This document shows positions 19,034 to 28,050 of a stretch of DNA of 64,000 nucleotides, one piece after another. Source of the DNA: Lepidurus packardi (lineage: Eukaryota; Arthropoda; Branchiopoda; Notostraca; Triopsidae); contig JAKZAN010000055.1 in NCBI GenBank assembly GCA_023053545.1, forward strand, positions 248,001 to 312,000, in the 5' to 3' direction. Within the stretch, counting starts at the first letter, position 1. Every line of letters starts with the position of its first letter. Both the position numbers and the translations under genes were made by a program. The notes beneath the pieces were generated by a model. That model ran no database searches. It was not told the DNA's origin and saw nothing but the letters and a program-made list of their open reading frames with translations.

Positions 19034-19399
19034 ATGCAGTCAAATCAACTTGATTATTTTCCAATTCTGATGCAGATGATTCTTGCAGTGGGATTTGTAG
19101 TGGGTACGATTATCATTTCTGGAAAATTAGGCCCGAAGCGCTCTTCGACAAATAAAGATAAAAACTTCGAGTGTGGCATTGAATCTGTTGGAAATGCGCG
19201 CATTCCGTTTTCTGTAAAATATTTCTTAGTTGCAATTCTCTTCGTTTTATTCGATGTTGAAGTGATTTTCTTGTACCCTTGGGCAATCAATTTTAAGGAA
19301 TTGGGGATGGAAGGCATGGTCAAAATGGTCATTTTTATGGCTTTATTGCTGATCGGCTTTTTCTACATCATCAAGAAGAAAGGATTGGAGTGGGAATAA
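19034..19399 (+). CDS. nuoA: NADH-quinone oxidoreductase subunit A
   Basis: Small membrane subunit of complex I near the quinone site. Three membrane helices are visible (PILMQMILAVGFVVGTIII, VKYFLVAILFVLFDVEVIFL, VKMVIFMALLLIGFFYII), with the conserved loop FECGIESVGNARIPFSVKYF between the first two. The ATG at 19034 was chosen over the open frame from 18962 because it gives the usual 121-residue product and sits behind the promoter box. First gene of the nuo operon. Confidence 0.95.
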   Translation: MQSNQLDYFPILMQMILAVGFVVGTIIISGKLGPKRSSTNKDKNFECGIESVGNARIPFSVKYFLVAILFVLFDVEVIFLYPWAINFKELGMEGMVKMVIFMALLLIGFFYIIKKKGLEWE

Positions 19400-19503
19400 C
19401 AGTGTTTTGCAGGTAATTAATTGATAATCTGAATAAATCACCAATATTATAAAGCAATTTACGTTTTAAGTTCACGTAAAATCCGTTTTAAAATCAAAAG
19501 ACA

Positions 19504-20052
19504 ATGAGCAATTCAAATATAAAAATGGTAGCCCCACCGGAAGGCGTTTCAGGAGAAGGTTTTTTTGCAACCAAACTGAATGACGTTGTGGGCATGGCAA
19601 GAGCCAATTCACTTTGGCCGCTTCCTTTCGCGACTTCTTGTTGTGGAATTGAATTTATGGCAACGATGGCATCGCATTATGACCTGGCTCGTTTTGGTTC
19701 GGAACGCGTAAGTTTCTCGCCACGACAAGCAGATATGCTAATGGTAATGGGTACGATTTCGAAGAAAATGGCTCCAATTTTACGCCAAGTATACGAGCAA
19801 ATGTCGGAGCCGAGATGGGTAATCGCCGTTGGTGCTTGCGCCTCTTCAGGTGGTATTTTCGACACTTATTCTGTGCTTCAAGGCATTGACAAAGTGATCC
19901 CTGTGGACGTTTATGTGCCAGGTTGCCCGCCAAGACCAGAACAAATTGTGGACGGCGTCATGAAACTGCAAGAAATGGTGCGAACAGAATCTGTTCGCCG
20001 CAGAAGCTCTCCAGAATATCAGGAATTATTAGCCTCTTATAACATCCAATAA
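19504..20052 (+). CDS. nuoB: NADH-quinone oxidoreductase subunit B
   Basis: Peripheral-arm subunit that holds the terminal cluster N2. The Cys ligands are seen in [21 protein letters not shown] and PGCPPRPEQ. At 182 residues it is of normal length. The stop codon overlaps the nuoC start (20052) by one base, which suggests translational coupling. A 104-bp gap after nuoA contains no obvious element. Confidence 0.97.
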   Translation: MSNSNIKMVAPPEGVSGEGFFATKLNDVVGMARANSLWPLPFATSCCGIEFMATMASHYDLARFGSERVSFSPRQADMLMVMGTISKKMAPILRQVYEQMSEPRWVIAVGACASSGGIFDTYSVLQGIDKVIPVDVYVPGCPPRPEQIVDGVMKLQEMVRTESVRRRSSPEYQELLASYNIQ

Positions 20053-20606
20053 TGGCATTAGAATCGACCGTAATACAAGAGAAATTAGTGGCAGCCTTAG
20101 GAAACGATGTTTTCGAGTTTAGGCAAGAAAGGGATATTTTGACACTTGAAGTATCCGCAGATAAAATTACTGCAGCCATTCTTTTCTTAAAAAACGACGA
20201 AAAACTTCGTTTTCATTTTCTAACTGATTTATGTGGCGTTCACTACCCAGATAATGAGCAATCACGTCAGTTTGCGGTGGTATACTTACTGCACAATTGG
20301 TATGAAAACACCAGAATCCGAATTAAGGTTTTTACAGATGGTGACAAACCGGCAGTAAAATCCATTCAAAATATATTCCGTTCAGCAAACTGGATGGAAC
20401 GGGAAACCTTCGACTTTTATGGCATTAACTTTATTGGTCACCCACAACTAAAACGAATCTTGAACATGGACGAAATGCAATCATTTCCGATGCGTAAAGA
20501 ATTCCCAATGGAAGACAGTGGCCGAACAGATAAAGACGACCGATTCTTTGGTCGTACCGTGATCAATACGCCAATTGAAGATAAGTTTCCGATTAACAAA
20601 ATATAA
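20052..20606 (+). CDS. nuoC: NADH-quinone oxidoreductase subunit C
   Basis: 30-kDa-type subunit of the peripheral arm. The conserved family block is seen in SANWMERETFDFYGINFIGHPQLKRILNMDE (about residues 113-142). It is separate from nuoD, unlike the fused nuoCD of enterobacteria. 184 residues. It overlaps nuoB by one base and precedes nuoD by 14 bp. Confidence 0.96.
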   Translation: MALESTVIQEKLVAALGNDVFEFRQERDILTLEVSADKITAAILFLKNDEKLRFHFLTDLCGVHYPDNEQSRQFAVVYLLHNWYENTRIRIKVFTDGDKPAVKSIQNIFRSANWMERETFDFYGINFIGHPQLKRILNMDEMQSFPMRKEFPMEDSGRTDKDDRFFGRTVINTPIEDKFPINKI

Positions 20607-20620
20607 TTTCTCACAATCCA

Positions 20621-21856
20621 ATGTCAGAACTATTATTACCGCCGGAGCATCGCTATGCTGAAATGATCAAGAGACGCGAGAATGAAGATGGAAGCGAGCT
20701 TTCAATTCTAAATCTTGGTCCTACTCACCCTGCCACACATGGTATTTTCCAAAATATTTTGTTGATGGACGGGGAACGCATTCTAGAAGCTGAGCCAACT
20801 ATTGGTTACATCCACCGCGCTTTCGAAAAAATTGCTGAAAACAGACCGTTCTACCAAATCACACCGCTAACAGACCGAATGAATTATTGCTCGTCTCCGA
20901 TCAATAATATGGGCTGGTGGATGACTTTAGAAAAATTATTGGGAATTGAAGTGCCAAAACGGGCTCAATATTTGCGCGTAATCGTAATGGAGTTGGCTCG
21001 TATAACAGATCACCTGATTTGCAACTCAATTCTTGGTGTTGATACGGGAGCTTACACAGGTTTCTTATATGTATTCCAATTTCGGGAGAAAGTTTACGAA
21101 ATCTACGAAGAAATTTGTGGCGCACGATTAACTACCAATATGGGTAGAATTGGCGGATTCGAGCGCGATTGGTCGCCTGAAGCTTTTAGAAAATTAGATA
21201 AATTCTTGGAAGAGTTTCCACCAGCGTGGGAAGAGTTCCAAAACCTATTTGAAAGAAATAGAATTTTTATTGACAGGACTGTCGACGTAGGGCCAATTTC
21301 AGCCGAACGCGCCATGGAATATGGATTTACAGGTCCAAATCTTCGTGCCGCAGGAGTAGATTATGATGTTCGCGTTGCACAACCATATAGTTCGTATGAA
21401 GATTTTGAGTTTAAAGTACCAGTAGGGAAATCTGGCGATACTTACGACCGTTTTTGCGTGCGTAATGCAGAAGTTTGGGAAAGTTTGAGCATCATTCGCC
21501 AGGCTTTAGCAAAAATGCCAGAAGGTCCATATCACGCGGATGTTCCAGATTACTACTTGCCGCCAAAAGAGGACGTTTACAACAATATGGAAGCGTTAAT
21601 CTACCACTTTAAAATTGTCATGGGCGAAGTGCCGGTGCCAGTTGCAGAAATTTATCATGCAGTTGAAGGTGGAAATGGTGAGCTTGGTTTTTACTTGGTA
21701 ACAGATGGTAGCCGAACGCCTTATAGATTGCACTTCCGCAGACCATGTTTTATCTACTATCAAGCATACCCAGAAATGATTCAAGGTGCACTATTGTCAG
21801 ATGCAATTGTAATTCTTTCAAGCTTGAATGTGATTGCAGGTGAATTGGATGCCTAA
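20621..21856 (+). CDS. nuoD: NADH-quinone oxidoreductase subunit D
   Basis: 49-kDa-type subunit forming the quinone pocket with NuoB. Family signatures are LGPTHPATHGIFQNILLMDGE, IGYIHRAFEKIAE, TPLTDRMNYCSSP and the C-terminal SDAIVILSSLNVIAGELDA. At 411 residues it is of normal length and unfused. Confidence 0.97.
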   Translation: MSELLLPPEHRYAEMIKRRENEDGSELSILNLGPTHPATHGIFQNILLMDGERILEAEPTIGYIHRAFEKIAENRPFYQITPLTDRMNYCSSPINNMGWWMTLEKLLGIEVPKRAQYLRVIVMELARITDHLICNSILGVDTGAYTGFLYVFQFREKVYEIYEEICGARLTTNMGRIGGFERDWSPEAFRKLDKFLEEFPPAWEEFQNLFERNRIFIDRTVDVGPISAERAMEYGFTGPNLRAAGVDYDVRVAQPYSSYEDFEFKVPVGKSGDTYDRFCVRNAEVWESLSIIRQALAKMPEGPYHADVPDYYLPPKEDVYNNMEALIYHFKIVMGEVPVPVAEIYHAVEGGNGELGFYLVTDGSRTPYRLHFRRPCFIYYQAYPEMIQGALLSDAIVILSSLNVIAGELDA

Positions 21857-21901
21857 ATAAATTGAAAAATCCGAACGCGAGTTCAGGTGAATATAAAAAA
21901 T

Positions 21902-22426
21902 ATGGAACGTTTAGATATTAAGCAGGAAATAAACATAACAGATGCGCTATCAGCACGCATCAACGAATTGATTAGCCATTATCCAGCGGATAAAAGGAAA
22001 TCAGCTTTGCTTCCTGTTTTGCACGAAGTTCAAGATGCGCACGACAACTGGTTGAGCGTCGAATTGATGGATAAAGTTGCTGAAATTTTACAAATTAAGC
22101 CAGTCGAAGTTTACGAAGTGGTTTCGTTTTATACCATGTACAACCGACGTCCAGTGGGAAAATACATGTTCGAGTTTTGCCAAACATCGCCTTGCTGCCT
22201 TCGTGGTGTTGAAAACTTGATGGATTATACTTGCGAGAAATTGGGCGTTCCAGTAGGACAACCCACAGCTGACGGACAATTTGAAGTACGTGGCGTGGAA
22301 TGTCTTGGCGCTTGCGGCTATGCACCAATGTTGCAGCTTGGTGATTTTTATTATGAAAACCTCGACAAAGCAAAAATCGATCAGTTGATAGTAGACTGTA
22401 AAGAACAAAAAATTAAACTTACCTAA
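21902..22426 (+). CDS. nuoE: NADH-quinone oxidoreductase subunit E
   Basis: 24-kDa-type thioredoxin-fold subunit that binds the [2Fe-2S] cluster N1a. The four ligands are in FCQTSPCC and ECLGACGYAP. The ATG at 21902 (MERLDIKQE) is preferred; an in-frame GTG lies at 21887. It works with NuoF and NuoG in the NADH-oxidising module and precedes nuoF by 7 bp. Confidence 0.95.
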   Translation: MERLDIKQEINITDALSARINELISHYPADKRKSALLPVLHEVQDAHDNWLSVELMDKVAEILQIKPVEVYEVVSFYTMYNRRPVGKYMFEFCQTSPCCLRGVENLMDYTCEKLGVPVGQPTADGQFEVRGVECLGACGYAPMLQLGDFYYENLDKAKIDQLIVDCKEQKIKLT

Positions 22427-22433
22427 TAATACC

Positions 22434-23783
22434 ATGAGTCAGAAAATATTATTAGACAAAATAAATATTCCAGGCATTCGCCAATATGATGTCTACCGTC
22501 AGAATGGTGGTTACGCATCAGTTGAAAAAGCCTTGAAAACACTAACCCCTGATGAAGTTGTGGAAGAAGTGAAAACTTCTGGACTTCGTGGCCGCGGTGG
22601 CGCTGGATTTCCTGCGGGAATGAAGTGGAGTTTCATTGATAAGAAATCAGGAAAACCAAGACATTTGGTTTGCAATGCAGATGAATCGGAGCCGGGCACG
22701 TTTAAAGACCGTTACTTAATGGAATTTATCCCGCACCTTTTGATTGAAGGGATGATTACGTCTAGTTATGCGTTGGGTGCGAACCTTTCGTATATCTACA
22801 TTCGTGGCGAATACATGTGGGTTTATAAGATATTAGAAAAAGCCATTAATGAAGCGCGAGCTGCTGGCTTTTTGGGTAAAAACATTTTAGGAACTGGATA
22901 CGACTTGGATCTTTATGTTCATTGTGGTGCTGGTGCTTATATCTGTGGTGAAGAAACTGCATTGATTGAATCATTGGAAGGGAAACGCGGAAATCCACGA
23001 ATTAAGCCACCATTTCCGGCTGTTTCTGGTTTGTGGGCAAATCCTACGGTTGTGAATAATGTTGAAACGATTGCAGCAGTGCCGTGGATCGTGAACAATT
23101 CTGGTGCTGATTATGCTAAAATTGGAATTGGAAGATCGACAGGGACTAAATTAATTTCAGCTTCTGGACACATAAAAAATCCAGGTGTTTATGAAATTGA
23201 CTTGGGCTTAAGCGTTTACGAATTTATGAATTCAGACGAGTATTTAGGTGGTATGATCGACGATCGTCCATTGAAAGCCTTCGTTCCCGGAGGTTCTTCG
23301 GTGCCGATTTTACCGGCGAATTTAATCTACAAAACAGCAGCTGGTGAAGACCGTTTGATGTCGTACGAATCACTTTCTGATGGTGGATTTGCAACCGGTT
23401 CCATGTTGGGTTCAGGAGGATTTATCGTGTATAACGATACGGCTTGTATCGTTAGAAACACTTGGAATTTCTCCAGATTCTACCACCACGAAAGTTGCGG
23501 ACAATGTTCGCCATGCCGTGAGGGAACAGGCTGGTTGGAAAAAGTTTTACATAGAATTGAGCATGGCCACGGCCGTGAAGAAGATATTGATTTGCTTTGG
23601 GACATCCAACGTAAAATTGAAGGAAATACAATTTGTCCTTTGGGCGACGCAGCGGCTTGGCCAGTTGCTTCAGCCATCAGACACTTTAGAGACGAATTTG
23701 AATACCACATTCGTTTCCCAGAAAAAATTAAAAATAGAGAACATTTTGTGTCTGAACCTTTTCAAAAAGTCGTAATGTCGTAA
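22434..23783 (+). CDS. nuoF: NADH-quinone oxidoreductase subunit F
   Basis: 51-kDa-type subunit with the NADH and FMN sites. The glycine-rich nucleotide site is GLRGRGGAGFPAGMKWSF, the FMN region is near CNADESEPGTFKDR, and the cluster N3 ligands are in ESCGQCSPCREGTGW with the distal Cys in NTICPLGDAAAW. 449 residues. The last four codons and the stop lie inside a duplicated GTCGTAAT repeat (23769-23784) that flanks the inserted four-helix-bundle gene, so the native C-terminus may have been altered. Confidence 0.96.
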   Translation: MSQKILLDKINIPGIRQYDVYRQNGGYASVEKALKTLTPDEVVEEVKTSGLRGRGGAGFPAGMKWSFIDKKSGKPRHLVCNADESEPGTFKDRYLMEFIPHLLIEGMITSSYALGANLSYIYIRGEYMWVYKILEKAINEARAAGFLGKNILGTGYDLDLYVHCGAGAYICGEETALIESLEGKRGNPRIKPPFPAVSGLWANPTVVNNVETIAAVPWIVNNSGADYAKIGIGRSTGTKLISASGHIKNPGVYEIDLGLSVYEFMNSDEYLGGMIDDRPLKAFVPGGSSVPILPANLIYKTAAGEDRLMSYESLSDGGFATGSMLGSGGFIVYNDTACIVRNTWNFSRFYHHESCGQCSPCREGTGWLEKVLHRIEHGHGREEDIDLLWDIQRKIEGNTICPLGDAAAWPVASAIRHFRDEFEYHIRFPEKIKNREHFVSEPFQKVVMS

Positions 23784-23798
23784 TGTCGAAAGTCATAA
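23769..23798. repeat. Left flanking repeats of the four-helix-bundle insertion
   Basis: GTCGTAAT is present twice in tandem (23769-23784) and is followed by AAAGTCATAA (23789-23798). The latter is the exact reverse complement of TTATGACTTT at 24421-24430 on the far side of the gene. Confidence 0.65.
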
Positions 23799-23922
23799 CG
23801 CCTATGCATATTGAGGTGATATTAATGAAGAATTGAACATATAATTTTAAGAAAAAAAGACATAATGTTAGTCGCCCCAAGACTTTAGGACATTATGACA
23901 TAAAACGTTAACACTAAAAAAT

Positions 23923-24297
23923 ATGGGGAAATTTGAGTCATTTGAAGATATTAAGTCTTGGCAGAAAGCGCGAATATTTAATAAGCGGATTTATGAAGCG
24001 ACAAATGGACCAAATTTTAAAAAAGATTTCGATTTAGTTAGGCAAATAAGAAGAGCCTCGATTTCAATCTCTTCGAATATTGCCGAAGGGTTTGAAAGAA
24101 ATACAGATAAAGAGTTTGCGCAATTCTTGTATTTTGCTAAAGCATCGGCGGCGGAAGTTCGGTCGCAGTTGTACTTAGCTTTCGATCTCGAATATGTGTC
24201 TGAAATTGAATTTAAACATTTGTTTGAAGATATTTCAGATATCACCAGATTGATAAGTGGATTTATTAAATATTTAAATGTCAATAATAAATCATAA
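23923..24297 (+). CDS. Four-helix-bundle (IVP/S23-type) protein inside the nuo operon
   Basis: A 124-residue helical protein of the four-helix-bundle family first met as the 23S rRNA intervening-sequence protein and structurally related to Avd of diversity-generating retroelements. Motifs are FEDIKSWQKARIFNKRIYE, the diagnostic RQIRRASISISSNIAEGFER (about residues 41-60) and EFAQFLYFAKASAAEVRSQL. It separates nuoF from nuoG in an otherwise tight operon and is flanked by inverted short repeats. It is not part of complex I. It may be a small mobile or recombining cassette; its biochemical role is not known to me. Confidence 0.85.
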   Translation: MGKFESFEDIKSWQKARIFNKRIYEATNGPNFKKDFDLVRQIRRASISISSNIAEGFERNTDKEFAQFLYFAKASAAEVRSQLYLAFDLEYVSEIEFKHLFEDISDITRLISGFIKYLNVNNKS

Positions 24298-24420
24298 GGT
24301 CGTGAAGCAGGAAGCTTTCTGACATTAAAAGGATTAAGAAATTTGTACAAATAATAATAGATAAGAACAAGTTATAAAATCGGAGGCAAAAGTTGAATCT
24401 CGTCCAAGGACGTTAATACA

Positions 24421-24453
24421 TTATGACTTTATGACTTTATGACTTTATGACTA
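24421..24453. repeat. Right flanking tandem ATGACTTT repeats
   Basis: Three copies of ATGACTTT and a partial fourth end 11 bases before the likely nuoG start. The last ATG (24447) is in frame with nuoG. Confidence 0.7.
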
Positions 24454-24464
24454 ATTTTAGACAG

Positions 24465-25511
24465 ATGAAAGTAACAATAGACGGACAGAGCATAGACGTA
24501 GAACCAGGAACAACTATCCTGCAAGCTGCGCGTATGATTGGCGGGGAATCAGTTCCACCAGCAATGTGCTATTATTCAAAGTTAGAAGGAAGCGGCGGAA
24601 AGTGCCGATGCTGCTTGGTGGAAGTTGCCAAAGGAAGTGATGCCAATCCAACGCCGATGCCAAAGTTAATGGCGTCATGCGTTACTGGTTGCATGGACGG
24701 AATGGAAGTGAACAGCATCAAATCGGAACGCGTAACGGAAGCTAGAAAATCGGTTACAGAGTTTCTTTTAATTAACCACCCACTCGATTGCCCAGTTTGT
24801 GATCAGGCGGGCGAATGCGATTTGCAGAATTTAAGTTTCAAACACGGAAAATCGCAAACACGTTTCGTCGAGGAGAAAAGAACTTTTGAGCCAGAAAATA
24901 TCGGTCCAAATATCCAACTGCACATGAACCGCTGCATTTTGTGCTACCGTTGTGTGATGGTTGCAGATCAATTGACAGACAATCGTGTTCATGGCGTAAT
25001 GGATCGCGGAGATCATTCGAATATATCGACTTGCATTTCAAAAGCAATCGACAACGAGTTTTCTGGAAATATGATTGATGTTTGTCCAGTTGGGGCTTTA
25101 ACCGACAAGACATTCCGATTCAAATCGAGAGTTTGGTTCAACAAACCATATAACGCGCACAGAGATTGTACAAAATGTTGTGGAAAAACAACCGTTTGGA
25201 TGTTTGGAGACGAGATTCAGAGGGTAACAGGCCGCAAGGATGAATACCATGAAGTGGAAGAATTCATCTGCAACGAGTGCCGTTTTGACAAAAAAGAAGT
25301 TTCTGATTGGGTAATTGAAGGCCCTCGAAAATTCGAGAAAGATTCGGTTATCAACCAAAACAACTATACACGTCCTTTGGAAAAAGTGGAAATCGCTACT
25401 GAAAAGAATATTCTTTTGGGTCGCGACATGGACAGACGCAAAATCAGTATGCCCGAAATTGGATATAACGAAGGAATTGATGGTAATGTAATTGACAAGA
25501 ACAATGGATAG
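24465..25511 (+). CDS. nuoG: NADH-quinone oxidoreductase subunit G, short form
   Basis: Fe-S subunit of the NADH module. The N-terminal [2Fe-2S] ferredoxin domain has ligands in MCYYSKLEGSGGKCRCC and the distal MASC. Then come the His-containing [4Fe-4S] motif (NHPLDCPVCDQAGECDLQN), a further cluster site (CILCYRCVMVADQ...DVCPVG) and a Cys set CTKCCG/CNECR. The protein ends after about 348 residues and lacks the long molybdopterin-oxidoreductase-like domain of the E. coli protein (about 900). Short forms are usual in Flavobacteria. The ATG at 24465 is preferred to 24447, which lies in the flanking repeat. The stop overlaps the nuoH start by 8 bp. Confidence 0.94.
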   Translation: MKVTIDGQSIDVEPGTTILQAARMIGGESVPPAMCYYSKLEGSGGKCRCCLVEVAKGSDANPTPMPKLMASCVTGCMDGMEVNSIKSERVTEARKSVTEFLLINHPLDCPVCDQAGECDLQNLSFKHGKSQTRFVEEKRTFEPENIGPNIQLHMNRCILCYRCVMVADQLTDNRVHGVMDRGDHSNISTCISKAIDNEFSGNMIDVCPVGALTDKTFRFKSRVWFNKPYNAHRDCTKCCGKTTVWMFGDEIQRVTGRKDEYHEVEEFICNECRFDKKEVSDWVIEGPRKFEKDSVINQNNYTRPLEKVEIATEKNILLGRDMDRRKISMPEIGYNEGIDGNVIDKNNG

Positions 25512-26535
25512 TGCCTTTTATATTGAAAAAAGCGTCGTAATAACCGCCGTATTTGCATTGACTATGATTATGGCGATGTATTCTACTTGGGCAGAACGCA
25601 AAGTAGCAGCGTTTTTGCAAGACCGTGTGGGCCCGAACCGCGCTGGTGCTTGGGGTTTATTGCAACCATTGGCTGACGGTTTAAAATTATTTTCGAAAGA
25701 AGAATTTATACCAAACACGCCAAATAAATTTCTATTTATCGTAGGTCCTGCAATAGCAATGAGTACGGCTTTAATGACGAGTGCTGTTTTGCCGTGGGGC
25801 GATAAGCTGCACTTGTTTGGACGCGACATTATCTTGCAAGCAACAGACATTGACGTGGCGTTATTGTATGTTTTTGGTGTGATTTCAGTTGGTGTTTACG
25901 GCGTAATGATTGGCGGATGGGCATCTGGAAATAAATATTCTTTGATGAGTGCAGTTCGTGCTGCTTCCCAAATGATTTCATATGAAGTTGCGATGGGATT
26001 GTCATTAATTGCATTGTTGATGATGACTGGAACCATGAGTTTGCGCGAAATTGCAGCGCAGCAGCAAGGCATGCACTGGAATGTATTCTATCAGCCTTTG
26101 TCTTTTTTGATATTCTTGATTTGTGCTTTTGCTGAAACCAACAGAACACCTTTTGATTTAGCAGAATGTGAATCGGAGTTGATTGGTGGTTACCACACAG
26201 AATATTCATCGATGAAAATGGGCTTTTATTTGTTTGCTGAATATGCGAATATGTTTATTTCGGCAGCGATTTTATCTGTTTTATTCTTTGGTGCTTACAA
26301 TTATCCGGGTATGTCTTGGGCAGTTGAAAACTGGGGTGTAAATATTGCCAATTCAATTGGAATGCTGGTTTTGTTCTTGAAAATATGTTTTTTCATATTC
26401 TTTTATATGTGGGTTCGATGGACAATTCCAAGATTTAGATATGACCAATTGATGCATTTGGGTTGGAAGATTCTAATTCCATTGGCGATTGTAAACATTG
26501 TAATTACCGGAATCTGTATTTTAATGTTCCAATAA
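25504..26535 (+). CDS. nuoH: NADH-quinone oxidoreductase subunit H
   Basis: Membrane subunit at the heel of complex I that shapes the quinone channel. About eight helices, with the family motifs TWAERKVAAFLQDRVGPNRAG near the N-terminus and ETNRTPFDLAECESELIGGYHTEY in the middle. The start at the ATG in the nuoG stop region is preferred over an upstream TTG. 343 residues. A dispersed palindrome fills the gap before nuoI. Confidence 0.96.
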   Translation: MDSAFYIEKSVVITAVFALTMIMAMYSTWAERKVAAFLQDRVGPNRAGAWGLLQPLADGLKLFSKEEFIPNTPNKFLFIVGPAIAMSTALMTSAVLPWGDKLHLFGRDIILQATDIDVALLYVFGVISVGVYGVMIGGWASGNKYSLMSAVRAASQMISYEVAMGLSLIALLMMTGTMSLREIAAQQQGMHWNVFYQPLSFLIFLICAFAETNRTPFDLAECESELIGGYHTEYSSMKMGFYLFAEYANMFISAAILSVLFFGAYNYPGMSWAVENWGVNIANSIGMLVLFLKICFFIFFYMWVRWTIPRFRYDQLMHLGWKILIPLAIVNIVITGICILMFQ

Positions 26536-26550
26536 TAAATTGAAAGATTG

Positions 26551-26660
26551 AAGCCATAGCCCCGATTGAAGCGGCATCCTTTTTTGCTAGATAAATCTTG
26601 AAAATAAGATAAGACTTGTGCAAAAAAGATAGAGCGGAAAGCGGGAAATAGCTCCTAAAA
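26551..26660. repeat. Dispersed palindromic element between nuoH and nuoI
   Basis: Arms ATAGCCCCGATTGAAGCGGC...CCTTTTTTGC and GCAAAAAAGATAGAGCGGAA...GGAAATAGCTCC enclose an AT-rich loop. It is the same type as 58868-58960. It sits inside an operon, so it is transcribed. Confidence 0.7.
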
Positions 26661-26671
26661 AAAATAAAAAA

Positions 26672-27214
26672 ATGTCAATAGAAAGTATATCATTATCGGG
26701 CCGAAAAGTGCAAGTCTCCAACAAGGAGATGACTTTTTTTGAGCGAATGTATCTGATCGCGATTGTGAAAGGGTTGTTCATTACGATTAAGCACCTTTTT
26801 AGAAAAAAAGTAACAATTCAGTACCCAGAACAGGTGCGTGAATTTAGTCCAGTTTATCGTGGGCAACACATGTTGATGCGCGATGACGAAGGTCGGGAAC
26901 GTTGCACAGCATGCGGATTGTGTGCATTGTCATGCCCTGCTGAAGCCATCACGATGAAGGCTGAGGAACGTTTGCCAGAGGAGAAACATTTGTATCGTGA
27001 GGAAAAATATGCGTCGATTTATGAAATCAACATGTTGCGTTGCATTTTCTGCGGTTTGTGTGAAGAAGCGTGTCCGAAAGAGGCCATTTTTCTAACCAAG
27101 TCTAAGGTTTTAGTTGAGTCAGACTACAGCCGTGATGTGTTTATTTACGGAAAAGACAAATTAGTTATGCCTTTGGAAATGGCTGTTGCGAACACTAAAA
27201 CGATAAAAGGATAA
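26672..27214 (+). CDS. nuoI: NADH-quinone oxidoreductase subunit I
   Basis: Ferredoxin-type subunit carrying clusters N6a and N6b, with ligands in CTACGLCALSCPAEAI and CIFCGLCEEACPKEAI. An N-terminal amphipathic segment (RMYLIAIVKGLFITIKHLF) docks it to the membrane arm. 180 residues. It precedes nuoJ by 2 bp. Confidence 0.97.
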   Translation: MSIESISLSGRKVQVSNKEMTFFERMYLIAIVKGLFITIKHLFRKKVTIQYPEQVREFSPVYRGQHMLMRDDEGRERCTACGLCALSCPAEAITMKAEERLPEEKHLYREEKYASIYEINMLRCIFCGLCEEACPKEAIFLTKSKVLVESDYSRDVFIYGKDKLVMPLEMAVANTKTIKG

Positions 27215-27216
27215 TT

Positions 27217-27720
27217 ATGAATTTACTGATACTTTTTTACATTTTATCGACCATTACTTTGGGTACGGCAATGCTGACCATATTGAGTAAAAACACGATT
27301 CACAGTGCCATTTACTTGGTAATTTGCTTCTTTTCGATTGCGGGACATTATTTGATGTTTAATGCGCAATTCCTTGCTATTGTTCACATTATTGTTTATT
27401 CTGGAGCGATTATGGTTTTGTTTCTATTTACGATCATGTTGATGAACCTTAACAAAGAAGACGAACCCCACAAACCAATTTTGACAAAATTAGCAGCTGT
27501 AATTTCTTTTTGCTTAGTTGCCTTCGTTTTGCTTGCTGTGTTTATTGAGGCACAACCAGAAGTGAGTTATGTTAATTCTGGTGAAGACTTTCAATCTATC
27601 AAGGTGCTTGGAAAAGTACTGCTAAACGAATATATGGTTCCATTTGAATTTGCGTCTATTTTGTTGTTGACTTCAATGATTGGCGCGGTTTTATTGTCTA
27701 AAAAAGAAAAAACAGCTTAA
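27217..27720 (+). CDS. nuoJ: NADH-quinone oxidoreductase subunit J
   Basis: Membrane-arm subunit with five hydrophobic helices. The conserved third-helix region FLAIVHIIVYSGAIMVLFLFTIMLM is present. 167 residues. Tightly packed between nuoI and nuoK. Confidence 0.95.
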   Translation: MNLLILFYILSTITLGTAMLTILSKNTIHSAIYLVICFFSIAGHYLMFNAQFLAIVHIIVYSGAIMVLFLFTIMLMNLNKEDEPHKPILTKLAAVISFCLVAFVLLAVFIEAQPEVSYVNSGEDFQSIKVLGKVLLNEYMVPFEFASILLLTSMIGAVLLSKKEKTA

Positions 27721-27723
27721 GCC

Positions 27724-28044
27724 ATGCAGAATATTTTAGAAGGAATTGGCATTCAAAATTACATTTACCTCGCATCACTTTTATTCTGTATTGGAATATT
27801 TGGCGTGTTGTATAGAAGAAATGCCATCATCGTTTTTATGTCGATTGAAATCATGTTGAACGCTGTGAACTTATTGTTTGTTGCGTTTTCGACCTACCAC
27901 CAAGATGCCGAAGGACAAGTTTTTGTATTCTTTTCGATGGCAGTTGCTGCAGCAGAAGTTGCCGTTGGACTTGCGATTGTGGTATCGATTTTTAGAAACT
28001 TGAATTCGATTGATATTGATAATTTAAAAAACCTAAAAGGATAA
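27724..28044 (+). CDS. nuoK: NADH-quinone oxidoreductase subunit K
   Basis: Three-helix membrane subunit with the helix-2 proton-path Glu in [19 protein letters not shown] and a second Glu in [15 protein letters not shown]. 106 residues, the normal length. It precedes nuoL by 6 bp. Confidence 0.96.
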   Translation: MQNILEGIGIQNYIYLASLLFCIGIFGVLYRRNAIIVFMSIEIMLNAVNLLFVAFSTYHQDAEGQVFVFFSMAVAAAEVAVGLAIVVSIFRNLNSIDIDNLKNLKG

Positions 28045-28050
28045 TCGAGG

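Noticed and set aside
23923..24297. Diversity-generating retroelement
   Set aside because: The four-helix-bundle protein is Avd-like, but no reverse transcriptase, template repeat or variable repeat is nearby.
24447..24464. nuoG start at 24447
   Set aside because: This ATG is part of the ATGACTTT repeat tract. The ATG at 24465 begins the conserved ferredoxin domain (MKVTIDGQ).
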